A stretch of 64,000 nt of DNA from Spisula solida (Eukaryota > Mollusca > Bivalvia > Venerida > Mactridae). The stretch is taken from assembly GCA_947247005.1 (NCBI GenBank), contig OX365953.1, positions 9,801,001-9,865,000 of the forward strand, read 5' to 3'. Each line of letters starts with the position of its first letter. The stretch's first letter is position 1. The notes under the pieces are model-generated. The model searched no databases. It saw only the letters and a program-made list of their open reading frames with translations, and was not told the DNA's origin. Shown here piece after piece: positions 24,749 through 36,066 of the stretch. A program made the position numbers and the translations under genes.

Positions 24749-25763
24749 AACCTGGTCAGCTAAATTAGGAATTAATATTTGATTCTTGAATTTTGAATTG
24801 TGGATGTGTAGTAATGTTTAAATGATCATAAAAACAAATGTCTAGCAAATATATAATCTGTTATATTTACAACACATCAATAGGTATTAAATTATTCAAG
24901 CCAAATAACTTTTATTCAAGCCAAATACCTTTTATTCACTCATTTCATGTTTACATAGAAAATGGAGGTGACAAAATGTAACTGTTTTACTTCACTTCAC
25001 GAGTGCAATGATTAATAACTGACTACCTGATATGTGAAATTAAGTGTCACATCTGTGCAGGTCCATTAATTAAAAAACAACCATGGGATAAAAATATTTT
25101 GAAGTCATCTATTACTTCCATTTCAGCTGTATATTATGCTTAAGCTGAATAAACCATTTATTCTGTTCTGTTCATTAAAATTAAGGGTCACTTAATGTCT
25201 ACATAGTTTTCACACTGTATATAATTATGACACTTATAGTTAGGTAATGTACAGGTAGGTTGATTTGACATGTCACCATTGCCTGATGTCAAATATTATC
25301 CAGCCTAATAAAAGGTAATGTTTGATTATTTATAACATGTATTGATTACAGAACAGACTATATATTTTATTGATTACAACAAAGGTTATATATAAAAAAA
25401 TGTATAGGATATTATTTAATTACAAGTAACTGGTTTTATTATACCCCCATTTATAATTAACTTCCTGTCATAAAGGGACTATTTAATTCTCAAACAGGGT
25501 ATCTGGGTGATGTAAGATAACTGATTAACAGACTGTGCAATATTATGCAATTGTTTGCAATACTGTATCTTGACATCTTGAAAAATAGGGAGCACATACT
25601 GACATCATGCTGAGAGAATACCTGTAGAGTCCAAAATAATGTGTCCCTATTTTCTCAGTATGCCCCTATTTAACAAGGTATTCATGCAAACCAATTCATA
25701 TGTGGACATGTGGCTCTATAGGTCATAAATGGGGTTCTTTTATTAGGCAACATAATTGATAAA
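24749..25763. other. Non-coding stretch
   Basis: 'aagctgaataaaccatttat' followed by 'tctgttctgttc' near 25131-25163 looks like a LINE/SINE 3' tail. Nothing else supported. Confidence 0.45.
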
Positions 25764-26681
25764 GAAACGAGACACGAGAATTAGACGCGATATTTAAAAC
25801 GAGACTCGAGAATTGCGTGAGGCCTGAAATGAGACACGATAATTAAAAATTGAATTCTCGCGTTTTTAATCTCGCCCTAAGACCCACAACTTTTACATGT
25901 AAATATCTTATATCGTGTAATTCTCGCGTATCGTATCGTGCCTCGCAGTAGATTCTCGTACCTCGTTTTAAATATCGCCTCTTAATCTCGTGTCTCGACT
26001 TCCAAGGGCGAGACACGATAGTTAAAACGAGACACGAGAATTCAACGCGAGGCTCGAGAATCAAACGCGAGACACGACAATGCTATCGTGCAAATATCGC
26101 GCAATTCTTTTGCCTCGCGTTTCTATTTGGTCCGCGAGACACGAGAATTAAAGCGAGACACGAAAATTGAAGGCGAGGCACGAGAATGCTATCGGGCAAA
26201 TATCGCGCAATTCTCGTGTCTCGCCCCGATACACGACAATGCTATCGCGCACTTCTCGTGTCTCGCCGCGATACACGACAATGCTATCGCGCAATTCTCG
26301 TGTCTCGACGCGATACACGACAATGCTGTCGACGCGAGAATTGCTATATCGACGCGATAGCACTGTCGTGTCTCGCGGCGAGACACGAAAATTGCGCGAT
26401 AGCATTGTCTCGCGTTGAATTCTCGTGTATCGTTTTAACTATCGTGTCTCGCCCTTGGAAGTCGAGACACGAGATTGAAACGAGGCGCGAGAATCAACTG
26501 CGAGGCAAGATACGATACGCGAGAATTACACGATATAAGATATTAACTTGTAAAAGTTGTGGGTCTAGGGCGAGATTAAAAACGCGAGAATTCAATTTTT
26601 AATTCTCGTGTCTCGTTTCAGGCCTCGCGCAATTCTCGTGTCTCGTTTTAAATATCGCGTCTAATTCTCGTGTCTCGTTTC
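25764..26681. repeat. Large foldback palindrome built of GAGACACGAGAATT motifs
   Basis: The left arm (25764 to about 26086) and the reverse complement of the right arm (about 26395-26681) run in parallel for roughly 290 bp with few differences; the left arm carries a short extra 'taaatatcgcctctt' segment. The tip between them contains three copies of a 42-bp unit ('acaatgctatcgcgcaattc...'). A further small palindrome (cgtgtctcgccc/gggcgatacacg) sits just outside the right arm at about 26699-26727. Open frames here are repeat artefacts rich in arginine and serine. No transposase or flanking target duplication seen. Confidence 0.92.
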
Positions 26682-26727
26682 TTGCCTCGCGCAATTCTCG
26701 TGTCTCGCCCTTGGAGGGCGATACACG

Positions 26728-27191
26728 ATATTGGAAATGGCACTAACAGGATTCCGTACTTTCATTCATGTTACAAGCAGTCAATAGGGATAAATTTGTA
26801 TAATATTTTATATAGATCTGTAAACTTTAAACAGATCGACCCAACAACTATGGTCGAATAATGACAACTCATTTATAACGGAGTAAGTTGTGGGTGGGGG
26901 GGGGAGAACATAAAATAAACTATTTTTTCTAAACCACCTGTAATTCATCTGCTTCCGCCATTCTCCTGTAAATCAGAAATCAGTGGTTCTAACTCATTTT
27001 AATTTAAAATATTAATCGTGGTTATATATAGACGATTAAACATGTTTATGCGTTTGACACATCGTATAGTTCAATTTTGAACTCTGAGCCATGACCTATC
27101 GGACTAGTCCATTTTGGCGGGTAGACCATGGTTTATTACGTTCGCAGGTCATTATTTAATTATATTATTCTTACATATATCTGTTTGTTAT
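26728..27191. other. Non-coding stretch
   Basis: Nothing supported; a G-run (ggggggggag) at about 26897. Confidence 0.5.
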
Positions 27192-27267
27192 TGGATTACA
27201 GTTTAGTGCAGTCGGCAACGTTCAGGATTTCTAACCCGAACTTCGGTGGTTCAAATTCCCAATTCGC
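27192..27267 (+). repeat. tRNA-like SINE head (Arg-TCT-like)
   Basis: A TTTCTAA loop in 'ttcaggatttctaacccgaa' and box B-like 'ggttcaaattcc'. The anticodon stem has an extra base and the D arm is weak, so it is a degenerate retroposed tRNA. Confidence 0.5.
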
Positions 27268-27544
27268 TCATATTTTTAATTCATTATTTCATGTTATTTA
27301 AAGAGTATAAACTAAAGTTTATTTTTTTTAATTAATCCATGAAAATGTGTTGATACATTTTATTTTTCATTTTCACTTATAGCCATTCTACAATACACAT
27401 GCAAGATCTAAAAATATTTTGAAGCATGTAACAAATATGACTTGTCACATACTGTTATAACACGGATATTGCAAGTTATGTGCATTTATAAATTAAAAAA
27501 TGTGTAAATATAAATTAAAAAAAGAAAAATATTTTTTTTTTTGG

Positions 27545-27612
27545 TGAGATTCGAACTTGCCCTGGTCAGGCAAAAGTTATTTTACAATGTATCAAGCGCT
27601 ATACCGTCAGGA
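27545..27612 (-). repeat. tRNA-like SINE head
   Basis: Minus strand reads 'ctgacggtatagcgcttgat' then 'caagttcgaatctcacc'; box B fits, box A is weak. It lies next to an A/T-rich run at 27518-27542. Confidence 0.4.
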
Positions 27613-28926
27613 CTATTCAGACACACGGAATAGTTGGCCTTAATTATATTACTTATATTTTCCATTAAACCTATACCAACCTATATCGATTAATGGTTAA
27701 AACTTTAAAAGTGCAGTCACGGCTCAATGCTCGAAATCGAACTATAGTACTACATATTTGTTTACTTGACGCCAATGGTTACGCTCATACTTGAGGAGGA
27801 GTACGGGTAAAATAAACTAACCGCGCTAATCGCGCGCTGCCAATTACGACGTTTATAAGACGCGCAACTTGGTCGTCTGTTTTTGACGTGACGTCATTTT
27901 GCCCACTAGGTCGGAAATCTCACGACACGGCTCATATATAGAATGTACGCAAAATGCGTAAAAACCGGTTTGGGGACATAAAATAATAAAGCTGGACAAT
28001 CCATCTTGTTGATAGTGTTTTCTTCCAGAAAAGCGATTATTTTCCGTAATTTACGCGAATGGTTATTACATGTATAGTCCAGAGAATTTGACACGACTCT
28101 CGACCTTTAAATTAGCATACTTTAACAGCTGATATATTGTCTATATTTATAACCCCGGCTGTATGTTTTCATAAGCGGAGAGTACCACGAAGACGCTCGA
28201 GGTGTAATACCAACACAAATCTAAAGAACCGATATTGCACGATTTGCTCGCGGAAATTTATATATTCAGCGCAAGAACCTTGTAATAAACAACGCTGTCG
28301 CCGGCAATCGTGATACGAGAAGGGAATGGCTACAGGTTAAAGAACGTCTTCGACGTAAGATTGAACACTAACTGGCGAACTGTACATGTCATGAATAAAA
28401 TGAAAATGTCTTTTAGAAAAAAAAATCAGCTATTAGGATTTTACCTGGGTGCTATTTTGCTGCATTAAATATGAAGTGGGTGAGGTAAAAGAGCAATATA
28501 TAATATACCAAAATTAAATATGCCATTTTTGGTATCTTGGCCATGTATAACAACGTGTACCCAAACTATATTGCTTATTAGATCACATACATCAAATGAA
28601 AAAAAAGATTGAACACCACCACCAATTTACTCATTTCGATGTAATTATATAAACAATTCAAACACACTTCAATAAGGGTGATAGCTACGAGTTCGTTGAC
28701 CTAGTGTTTTTTCATCATATTTTGTGTCAGAATATATTTCTTTACTTCCTTGCAAAAATTGAATAATAGGTGAATGAGGGGCCCAAACAGCTCCAACATC
28801 CTTAATTATTTTACATTCCCATGGAGACTAAGCATTTCAGGCCTGCCATAATAAAATCATGCAAAAGCCTGAGATTCTAGCAAACATTGAATTAAAGTGC
28901 GCAATGCTGGCAAATTCAATATTTTG
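27613..28926. other. Non-coding stretch
   Basis: No supported feature. CpG words such as 'cgcgctaatcgcgcgc' occur near 27820-27840 without coding context. Confidence 0.5.
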
Positions 28927-29043
28927 CGCTTAGCGCGCGAACCGCTTAGTTCAAGCCGCTTAGCGCGCAAACCGCCTAGTTCAAGCCGCTTAGCGCGCGA
29001 ACCGCCTAATTCAAATCGCTTAGCACGCGAACCGCCTATTATA
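28927..29043. repeat. 30-bp CpG-rich tandem repeat, four copies
   Basis: The unit 'cgcttagcgcgcgaaccgcc' plus 'tagttcaagc' repeats with starts at 28927, 28957, 28987 and 29017. CpG is dense in an otherwise AT-rich region, and CpG-rich DNA normally decays, so the array may be young or unmethylated. Confidence 0.92.
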
Positions 29044-29600
29044 TAGGCCCTCCAAGATCAAAAACCACTTCATTTAATTTGATAAAGGCTTGCAAGTAGT
29101 TGTTCTGTAATATTTAGGTCTTAGAATAAATACCAAGGGAGAATAGAGCTCTACATTTCTTGGTAGCCTTGTCCAGAGACTCATATAAATCTATAAGTCT
29201 CTGCCTTGTCTAAGCAAATTTAAAAATAAATAGATATTTCCTCAATTCTAATAAATTAATTAGCAAAAATATTTAACTCATGTTGATCAAATATCGACAA
29301 GTATTTCAATAATTTTCGATTATATATACAATTTAGCTTAAAAAGCAAATTAATAATATAAAAATGCAGAAAAAATGTCTGTAAAAGACCGACTTTAAAA
29401 TCATCTATGTCAAAAAGTCGTTTTATGTTTTGAAAATGCAAGCGTTCAAGTGAGACAGATCTAGTATATTTAATCTGAATCACATTTGGGGAACCATGGG
29501 AGGTGGTAAATTTTATGACACCCACCAATTACCGACTGTCAATATACACTATGAACCATGTACGCTACGATTTTATGAAAACGGTATACACTGTGGAGAA
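29044..29600. other. Non-coding stretch
   Basis: Nothing supported. Confidence 0.5.
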
Positions 29601-29874
29601 CTATGTTATAGTTAGAACATATTAAGTAAATTTTAATGATTAAAAAGGGCGGAGCGAGCGAAGCGAAGCGAGGTCTTTTTAGTCATTAAAATTTACTTAA
29701 TATGTTCTAACTAACTTAGAATATAACATTCTGCATTCTGATTGGCCGATAGAAATTAGCGCCAACGCAAGACGTCAAGTCTGTTAAGAGAAAATTTTAA
29801 TGATTAAATTTTCATTTAACCGCGAAAATGCGGCGTTTTCATTGGCTCATAATGTAGGTTATATTCTAAGTATG
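29601..29874. mobile_element. 274-bp double-hairpin repeat, copy 1
   Basis: Starts 'ctatgttatagttagaacat'. Module 1 is a hairpin with arms 'gttagaacatattaagtaaa' and a CpG-rich tip 'gggcggagcgagcgaagcga'. Module 2 is bounded by 'ttagaatataac' and 'gttatattctaa' and contains 'gattggccgatag'. An equally long copy with about ten differences lies at 43454-43727 in the same orientation. Non-autonomous; no TSD found. Confidence 0.88.
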
Positions 29875-30478
29875 CTTTGATTTTCTCAAGATTGCCGGTA
29901 AATTGGACCTCAAAGCCGGTGAGCCTGTAGTCTCATCAGATTGCCGGTAATTACCGGCTCAATGTCTGAGAAATGGCAGGTCTGGCATTTCTTTGACGGT
30001 CACGGTTACTGACCGGAAGTCATGGTTTAGATTGTGTTGACATATTAATGACTTGAAGTTGATAGTTTTAGTTCAAACTGGGGTTGATTTTTGTATTCTA
30101 TTGACATTTAGAGATTTGCCTTTGAATGTCGTGCTTACTACTGGTAGTTTACGTGATAAAACAAGTTTCAGATATTCTCTACTGACAAGGTTATACACAG
30201 AAACATTAATTCATTCGTACAATGTTAGCTAAATAGTTCATCCAGAAAATACGGAACCCTGAATAGTGGTGCGTTTTTAAAGCCCGTTAGTACACCTCGA
30301 TTAGTTTTGCCCAAGTCGGTTTGATGGTTGACTGAAGTACGCCCAGTTACAGCTTGTCAAAACGATCAATGGTTATCGCGAGTTAGTGTAGGTAACATTT
30401 TACAGTTTAACTAGCATTTATGATCGAGCACTCGTTATTAAAAACGAGAAACGGGTTTTCATTTCTAGTTATTGGATT
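29875..30478. other. Region upstream of the NXPE gene
   Basis: Includes tandem 'gattgccggtaa' words near 29889 and 29939. A splice acceptor-like 'ttttcatttctag' ends at 30468, 41 nt before the NXPE ATG, which suggests a separate 5' UTR exon upstream. No core promoter element is clear. Confidence 0.4.
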
Positions 30479-30508
30479 GTGATAGAGAGGAAGAGAGGAA
30501 ATACTGTG

Positions 30509-32191
30509 ATGAATAATAAAGCAGGTCTACTTGTGTTCGTTACGTGTGGTATCATTATGATGTTTATTTGGCGAATTGCCCTGAGAGGAAACCAAGTACA
30601 TATGGTTGTTCCACAACCGGTGTTGCATCATGTACCCGGTGAATATATTGATGTCATGTCCAGCAATAAGACATTTATGGATACAAATCCACAAACACTA
30701 CTGATCATTACGGAAGAAGAAGCTTTATCTACACCACCTTGCATAGACATTATGAAGATTCCATCGGCAACTCGTTCTAGTATTAACATTATTGATGCGG
30801 ACAACAATGACTATAAACTAGGAGATACAATACGCATTCTGGTACAGCTGATAAACAGCTATGGGAACCGCATACAGCAAGGGGGACATCTAATTCGTTC
30901 AACAATGTCTAATGCGACGTTAGGTGCATACTCCACAGGTATGGTTACAGATCATCGTGACGGTACGTACTTGGTAGAATTCGAAGCATTATGGACGGGA
31001 ACTTCAGTCATCATGGTAGTTATCGATTACTCGAGAGAAGCTATCGCTGCTTCATACAGACTGAGAAATATCTATCCAGCACTGAATAAAATCATAGGAA
31101 CATATACAAATGGTACATACAAAGAAGAGGTTCTTTGTCACCCTGATGCTAAACGGTTAGTTGAACAAGCACATTATAAAGATGTATGTAATTATACGGC
31201 GTTAAACTCGGGACATGAGTGGTATTGTGGAAGTCCTACCAATCCCCACCTTCATTGCAAAGATTGGCATCTTACAGGTTATAGTTTTATAGAGGAGAAG
31301 TTTCCGATTACAGACTGTGAACAATCGGCTTTATTGAGAACACACACCAGTATCATACAAAGTGTGCCTGTACATGTGAATACAACAACCTCAGAGATGG
31401 CGACATTAAATAAAGTTATAGCATTGCCTAATCAGCCATGTGTAAAAACGAACATCACTGACCTCTGGCACAATACTGGTAGGACTGGATTCTTCTATAG
31501 AAAACAGTGGAAATTACGACAGTGTCAAGGGATCGATGTCAAAAATATTCCAAGTTGTTTGAAGGACAAAACGCTTTATTTGATAGGAGATTCCACTGTG
31601 CGACAATGGTATGTTAACGTAAAAAAGCGTTTTAATTGTACCCAATACACTGAAGCTTGGACAGAAGCTAAATGGGACAAATTGTCAGGATGTTTTAACG
31701 AGAAGTATAACTTCACTGTAATGTTCGTGCCTCATCTTTTCCCTTGCAATTCAAAACAACATGAGGACGCTGTACCAGAAAGGCTTTTACCCGTTACAAA
31801 AACGTTGGACAAGATACCTACAGACCAAAACGCCATTGTTTTAATTCATATATATACACATCTGTGGGGTTATCATCATCAATATTTTAGAGACAAAATG
31901 TTGAAACTTCGTGAAGGAGTTGAACGCTTGATTCGACGAAATTCTTTCGCAAAGGTGGTGCTTAAAATACCACACACATTTACTGAAATAACTCCAAACG
32001 GTGGAAGGAATGATATGATTGGGTATATTTTTATCGATATAATGAAAGAAGTATTCAAAGGAATGTATGGCAAAGTTATATACCTGGACAACAGCGAATC
32101 CAGTACTGCAGTAAATTCGAAAGGTATACACCCTGACGGCTTTGTTGTTTGTTCAATGGTAAATCAAATGTTCAGTTATGTTTGTGAGTAA
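30509..32191 (+). CDS. NXPE: NXPE-family protein (neurexophilin / PC-esterase domain), intronless coding region
   Basis: 560 codons from ATG 30509 to TAA; the frame is open 10 codons further up but only with a GTG. Seen: an N-terminal signal anchor at about residues 5-24 ('AGLLVFVTCGIIMMFIWRI'), an Ig/filamin-like neurexophilin region at about 75-185 ('GGHLIRSTMSN', 'TDHRDGTYLVEF'), a cysteine-rich middle, and a C-terminal PC-esterase domain with G360-D361-S362 in 'LIGDSTVRQWY' and a conserved 'GIHPDG' with H541. Several N-X-S/T sites fit a secretory-pathway protein. Known: NXPE proteins are type II membrane or secreted proteins with a GDSL/SGNH-like esterase fold; substrates are poorly defined. 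The length matches vertebrate NXPE members (about 550). The Asp three residues before the His of other PC-esterases is not visible (K538), as I also recall for other NXPEs. No frameshift is seen. Confidence 0.93.
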   Translation: MNNKAGLLVFVTCGIIMMFIWRIALRGNQVHMVVPQPVLHHVPGEYIDVMSSNKTFMDTNPQTLLIITEEEALSTPPCIDIMKIPSATRSSINIIDADNNDYKLGDTIRILVQLINSYGNRIQQGGHLIRSTMSNATLGAYSTGMVTDHRDGTYLVEFEALWTGTSVIMVVIDYSREAIAASYRLRNIYPALNKIIGTYTNGTYKEEVLCHPDAKRLVEQAHYKDVCNYTALNSGHEWYCGSPTNPHLHCKDWHLTGYSFIEEKFPITDCEQSALLRTHTSIIQSVPVHVNTTTSEMATLNKVIALPNQPCVKTNITDLWHNTGRTGFFYRKQWKLRQCQGIDVKNIPSCLKDKTLYLIGDSTVRQWYVNVKKRFNCTQYTEAWTEAKWDKLSGCFNEKYNFTVMFVPHLFPCNSKQHEDAVPERLLPVTKTLDKIPTDQNAIVLIHIYTHLWGYHHQYFRDKMLKLREGVERLIRRNSFAKVVLKIPHTFTEITPNGGRNDMIGYIFIDIMKEVFKGMYGKVIYLDNSESSTAVNSKGIHPDGFVVCSMVNQMFSYVCE

Positions 32192-33059
32192 CGTTCACGA
32201 CCGTTGTTTGTGTCTGAGTTGCGATGAGAAACAGTCAAGTAAAAACAATGATTCAGACTATGCCAAATACCGGGAGTGGATTTGCTTCCTCTATGTATGT
32301 ATTGTTCACTTTATAGTAAAAATACAAAATTATTTCGCCATTCGTTGTCAATCACAAGGCTGCTTCGTATCTATCAAAATTGCATGTACACAATATATAT
32401 GTTGTAGACTGTCCTTGTGGTGTGTGGTGTCCAGTTGTTATTTTCTCGTCACCTGGCTCTCGTTCCGTTTTAGTTTGACTGACTGAGGCGGCAGACTTTC
32501 GGGAAGGGATGCCGTGTTTTCAGTGACGCATTGTGCGTTTTTAATGTTTTCTGTGCTTGGCTGGTTAAGTTGAGTGCTGCCTTAATTCCCTGTCTGACTT
32601 AATATAATAGTTTTGCTTTTTGCCTTTTAATAGTTACACGCTTCTGTGCTGCTCGACATTTCATGTGTCTTGTAAATTGTACAACGTAGTGAAGTCCACA
32701 GTGAGCTTGGTATACAATGATACTGCATTTTAAGAGATGAATTTGCTGAAGTAAACACAATTGTACTATAAGGACCAAAATTAGAAATCTATCAATGTTT
32801 ATGAACTAATAGTTTGAAAAAAGTAGTTCTTTGTACTTCACTGCTTGTATTTCATAAATTCCACTTAATTATAAAACATGTGTGCCATTCCATTAGAACA
32901 TTGCTCTGTATGCCTGTGAGTATCCAATTACTGAGGTATTGTGCAGTTGTAATATGTACTATAACTAGAATTATCACTGTCGTGGTAGCATGCCAGAAGA
33001 GGGGGGGGGGGCGGATAAAGTAATGAAGTATAGTATTAAAATCAGTCAAAAGCATTTAA
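32192..33059 (+). other. Probable NXPE 3' UTR and flank
   Basis: Non-coding. Contains 32523-32620, which matches about 48445-48537 ('aatgttttctgtgcttggct', 'ggttaagttgagtgctgcc', 'ccctgtctgacttaatataa'). A G-run of about ten sits at 33002. Confidence 0.5.
32523..32620 (+). repeat. Short dispersed repeat, copy 1 (partner at 48.4 kb)
   Basis: About 95 bp shared with 48445-48537 with only small differences. At the second locus the module is also partly duplicated in tandem upstream (48380-48450: 'ctgtgctcggtcggttcagt'). Family not recognised. Confidence 0.75.
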
Positions 33060-33605
33060 GCTAGGGTTGTCGCCCTATGGCACAAATGTGTGTTTTGTTT
33101 TTTGCTCAACATTCATGTACTTGTAGTCATAGTCAATACCAGTAAGTATAGCAAGTTTCACTGGAGTATCTTGAACCGTTTGTGAAAATATGGCCAAAGC
33201 TTGAGTTGCTCAAGCTAAAAAAGGCATAAGTTAACAATTATCAAAGCTAGGGTTGTTGCCCTTTGCTATGGATATGCGTATAACCATTGGCAATAAGTAT
33301 AGCAAGTTTCATGTGTATATCTAGTATGGTTTTGTAGTTATGAAGAAAAACATATTAAAAATCAGGAAAATTGGAATTTAACAAAGGGCCATAATTCTTC
33401 AAATATTGTAGCGAGAGTAATGTAACTTGCCATAAAATAACGTACTGTTGTTGTTAGCTTATGTGCGAAGTTTGAAGTCGATACCTATAATTATTTTTAA
33501 GTTATTTAAGAAAAACATGAAAAATGTGGACGGACATCTAGACGGAGGACGTACGGACAGATGATTACTATAGGGCACCGCAAACAATTTATGCGGGGCC
33601 CTAAT
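33060..33605. repeat. Dispersed mollusc-type repeat with GGACGGAC-like end
   Basis: Two internal modules start 'agctagggttgtcgccct' (33060) and 'agctagggttgttgccct' (33245), followed by 'gggccataattcttc' and an end 'acggacagatgatt...tgcggggccctaa'. Same general type as 1140-1560. Non-coding. Confidence 0.55.
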
Positions 33606-33683
33606 AATTATCATTATGTTATTATATGTGAATTGTATGTATATACTAAAAGGCTTTTCTTGCTACTGTGTGAGTATATGCGC

Positions 33684-33689
33684 AATAAA
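33684..33689 (+). promoter_or_regulatory. Possible polyadenylation signal
   Basis: An AATAAA hexamer about 1.5 kb after the NXPE stop, the first canonical one that I find downstream. The intervening dispersed repeat makes this assignment uncertain. Confidence 0.25.
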
Positions 33690-34486
33690 CTGTACAACTG
33701 AATAGTATATGCTTTTAATCATTTAAGCACGAGGAATGATTCAGAAATAATAGGACTTTTCTCATAACTTTTTAATCAACACTTTCCCTTTAATGAAATA
33801 CGTATTCCTCATATGAGTAGCATTTCATGTTCTAGATATTAGATATTTGTAGCTACATATTTTCGTTAATATACTTGTGAAGCGTTGTCATAGAAACTGT
33901 GTAACGCCTAGACGGGTCACACTGCTATTTTACTATAGTACCTAATGTACTTTGTATGATGTGCCGAATGTTTGAATAGGCAAATGTTACGGTCCTTGAT
34001 TTTAATCCATAATAAAAATATAGGCAATAATTATTGTGTTTGTTTATGTACTGCAATTTATCGCGTTAGAGTCATACAACAAATTACTTTATAGCATAAA
34101 AACGGTGATTTTGTCCATACGTTAACGGGACGAAAGCCATGCGTAAACATAAAGATTCACGCGCTGTTAACGTCCAGTTTTACGTATGCTTATTTCAGGG
34201 CCGCGCCGGCGACTATAAACGTTGTACAGCGTCAAATGAACAGTAATTCTCATTTTATTTCTAACTACTAATTAGTTTTCTATAATATTTCCATAATATT
34301 TAAATTATAAATGTAAACAAACCCGCAGTATCCATGTTTTCTTTGTATTTGCCGATCCCGGAAGTTGACGTGCATAACAATAACTGGTATGACGTTACGT
34401 TTGTTTTCGTGACGTCGCCACAAAATCTCCCGCCAAAATATCATTATTTTGACAAACAAACGCATTAATCGATGTTTTGTATGCTA
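33690..34486. other. Non-coding stretch
   Basis: No supported feature. Confidence 0.5.
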
Positions 34487-34635
34487 TAATAGCGTTTACG
34501 CATGCTTTTTCGCGTTATAACATATGCAGAGTCCCTCGGGAGCGTTGGTGCCCTCGCCCTGGCGGGCTTGGGCACCAACTGTCCCTCGGGACTCTGCAGA
34601 TGTTATAGCCCGAAAAAGCATGCGTTAACCCTACA
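34487..34635. repeat. Hairpin element with 65-70-bp arms
   Basis: Arms are near-perfect inverted copies ('gcatgctttttcg', 'ttataaca', 'tgcagagtccc', 'ttggtgccc') around a centre near 34561 with almost no loop. The tip is GC-rich (ccctcgccctggcgggc). No ORF; single-copy in this window. Confidence 0.9.
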
Positions 34636-34954
34636 ATGATATTTCGCATGTTTCCCCGGGACAGATGAAACATCATTTATAACAAATTAGCTTTCAATGT
34701 TTCTGATTTTCCGCGACGTAATGACAACAGTCCCATTATATCTGAATCACCCCACGTGTTATTGACTATTGATTATTCTAACATTACCGGCGATTTTGCC
34801 TATATAGACAAAGAACAAATCTTAGCGTTGTACTATCCGACCAGGGATACCTGACAGTGACGTCACATTGTGTTTACAATCCAATGTTTACTTTATTAAT
34901 TGTTCTACAAAAATGTGGATTATCATTATATTTCTTTACCTATAATCTCAATAT

Positions 34955-35025
34955 GATATCGTAGTCGAGAGGATAACGGGGCAGTATTAGTAGTTGAAAG
35001 GTATCGAGTTCGAACCCCGTCAGCG
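34955..35025 (+). repeat. tRNA-like SINE head
   Basis: 'gtagtcgagaggataacgg' as box A and 'cgagttcgaaccccg' as box B at normal spacing. The acceptor ends do not pair convincingly. Likely tRNA-derived retroposon. Confidence 0.5.
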
Positions 35026-35900
35026 TAACTTTTTCCCGCTCGTTACTATTTTGCAATTGAATACAAATTATGTGTAAAATAAGGAATTACATCTTTGTCA
35101 TTTCACTAAACTTAAGATGGCTAATTTGAATGGCTAAGAACGTGTTTTAGATTATTGTAGTGAGTCTCTTTTAAGAATAATGAGAAAGCAGCGTCTGTTC
35201 TAAACGTGTTTTAGAGATAATGTGATTTTTAAGAGCTTTTATTAATCATTAGGCAAAATAATATTTTCAAATTCGTTATTGTATTATATCATTAAATATG
35301 TTTCCCGTATATTGTACAAAAAATACATTCATATAGTTTGTCTACCACAAGCTTTGAACTTGGACCGCCTGTGGGAGAAACAGCCTACACATCCACAGGA
35401 CCAGGTTTTGTTTGTACTATTAGAATTGATAAGGACATACTTCTATTTAATAAAATCATTAATCCGTTGGGGATATACCCTGATTATTTATAGATTGTTG
35501 ACAAAATGACGTAACTGTCAAAAATTGTTGGTCGGATAGTATATCGGCCGATATACAATGGAAATTTGAACTACTTTCGACTCGGCTGTTCTTTTTTACA
35601 CGTCGGGAAATTTATGAAAGAAATCACGTGATATTGTATTATTATCGTTGTTAATGTTTTTGCGTATTTTAGACTATTTGTTAGTAAGGAATATTTAAAT
35701 GATATTTAATTAAATAAATATCCTTGATGTTGAGCAGATTTTCTTCTTATTTCATATTTTGATTATTGTTTGAAGTATAGTTATACTGGGGGTGATAAAG
35801 ATAATCGTAACAGCCGTCAACAAGTGACCTAAGCAACATAGATCTCGCAAAATAACACTGGCTTTTTATATAATTCCGGGTTTAAATCATGTTAGAATCG
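35026..35900. other. Non-coding stretch
   Basis: Nothing supported. Confidence 0.5.
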
Positions 35901-36066
35901 AAATAAACTATGAAAATCGTTGATACCGTCTGTTATACAATGGTTTGTCGTTCTGACGCTTGTTATTAACCACTCAGGCCTACGGCCTTCGTGGTTAATT
36001 CCTACGCGTCAGAACTCCAAACTATTGTATAACAGCCGGTATACAACGGTTTTTCATAGTTTATTT
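35901..36066. repeat. Hairpin element with about 80-bp arms
   Basis: 'aaataaactatgaaaa' at the left pairs with 'ttttcatagtttattt' at the right, and the arms continue through 'gttatacaat', 'gttctgacgc' and 'ttaaccac' to a centre 'aggcctacggcct' near 35982. Same architecture as 34487-34635 but unrelated arm sequence. Confidence 0.9.

Noticed and set aside
26088..26602. Several Arg/Ser-rich frames in the 26-kb region
   Set aside because: Products of the palindromic GAGACACGAG repeats on both strands.
32178..32486. 102-codon frame overlapping the NXPE stop
   Set aside because: Short overlapping frame in the probable 3' UTR with no domain.
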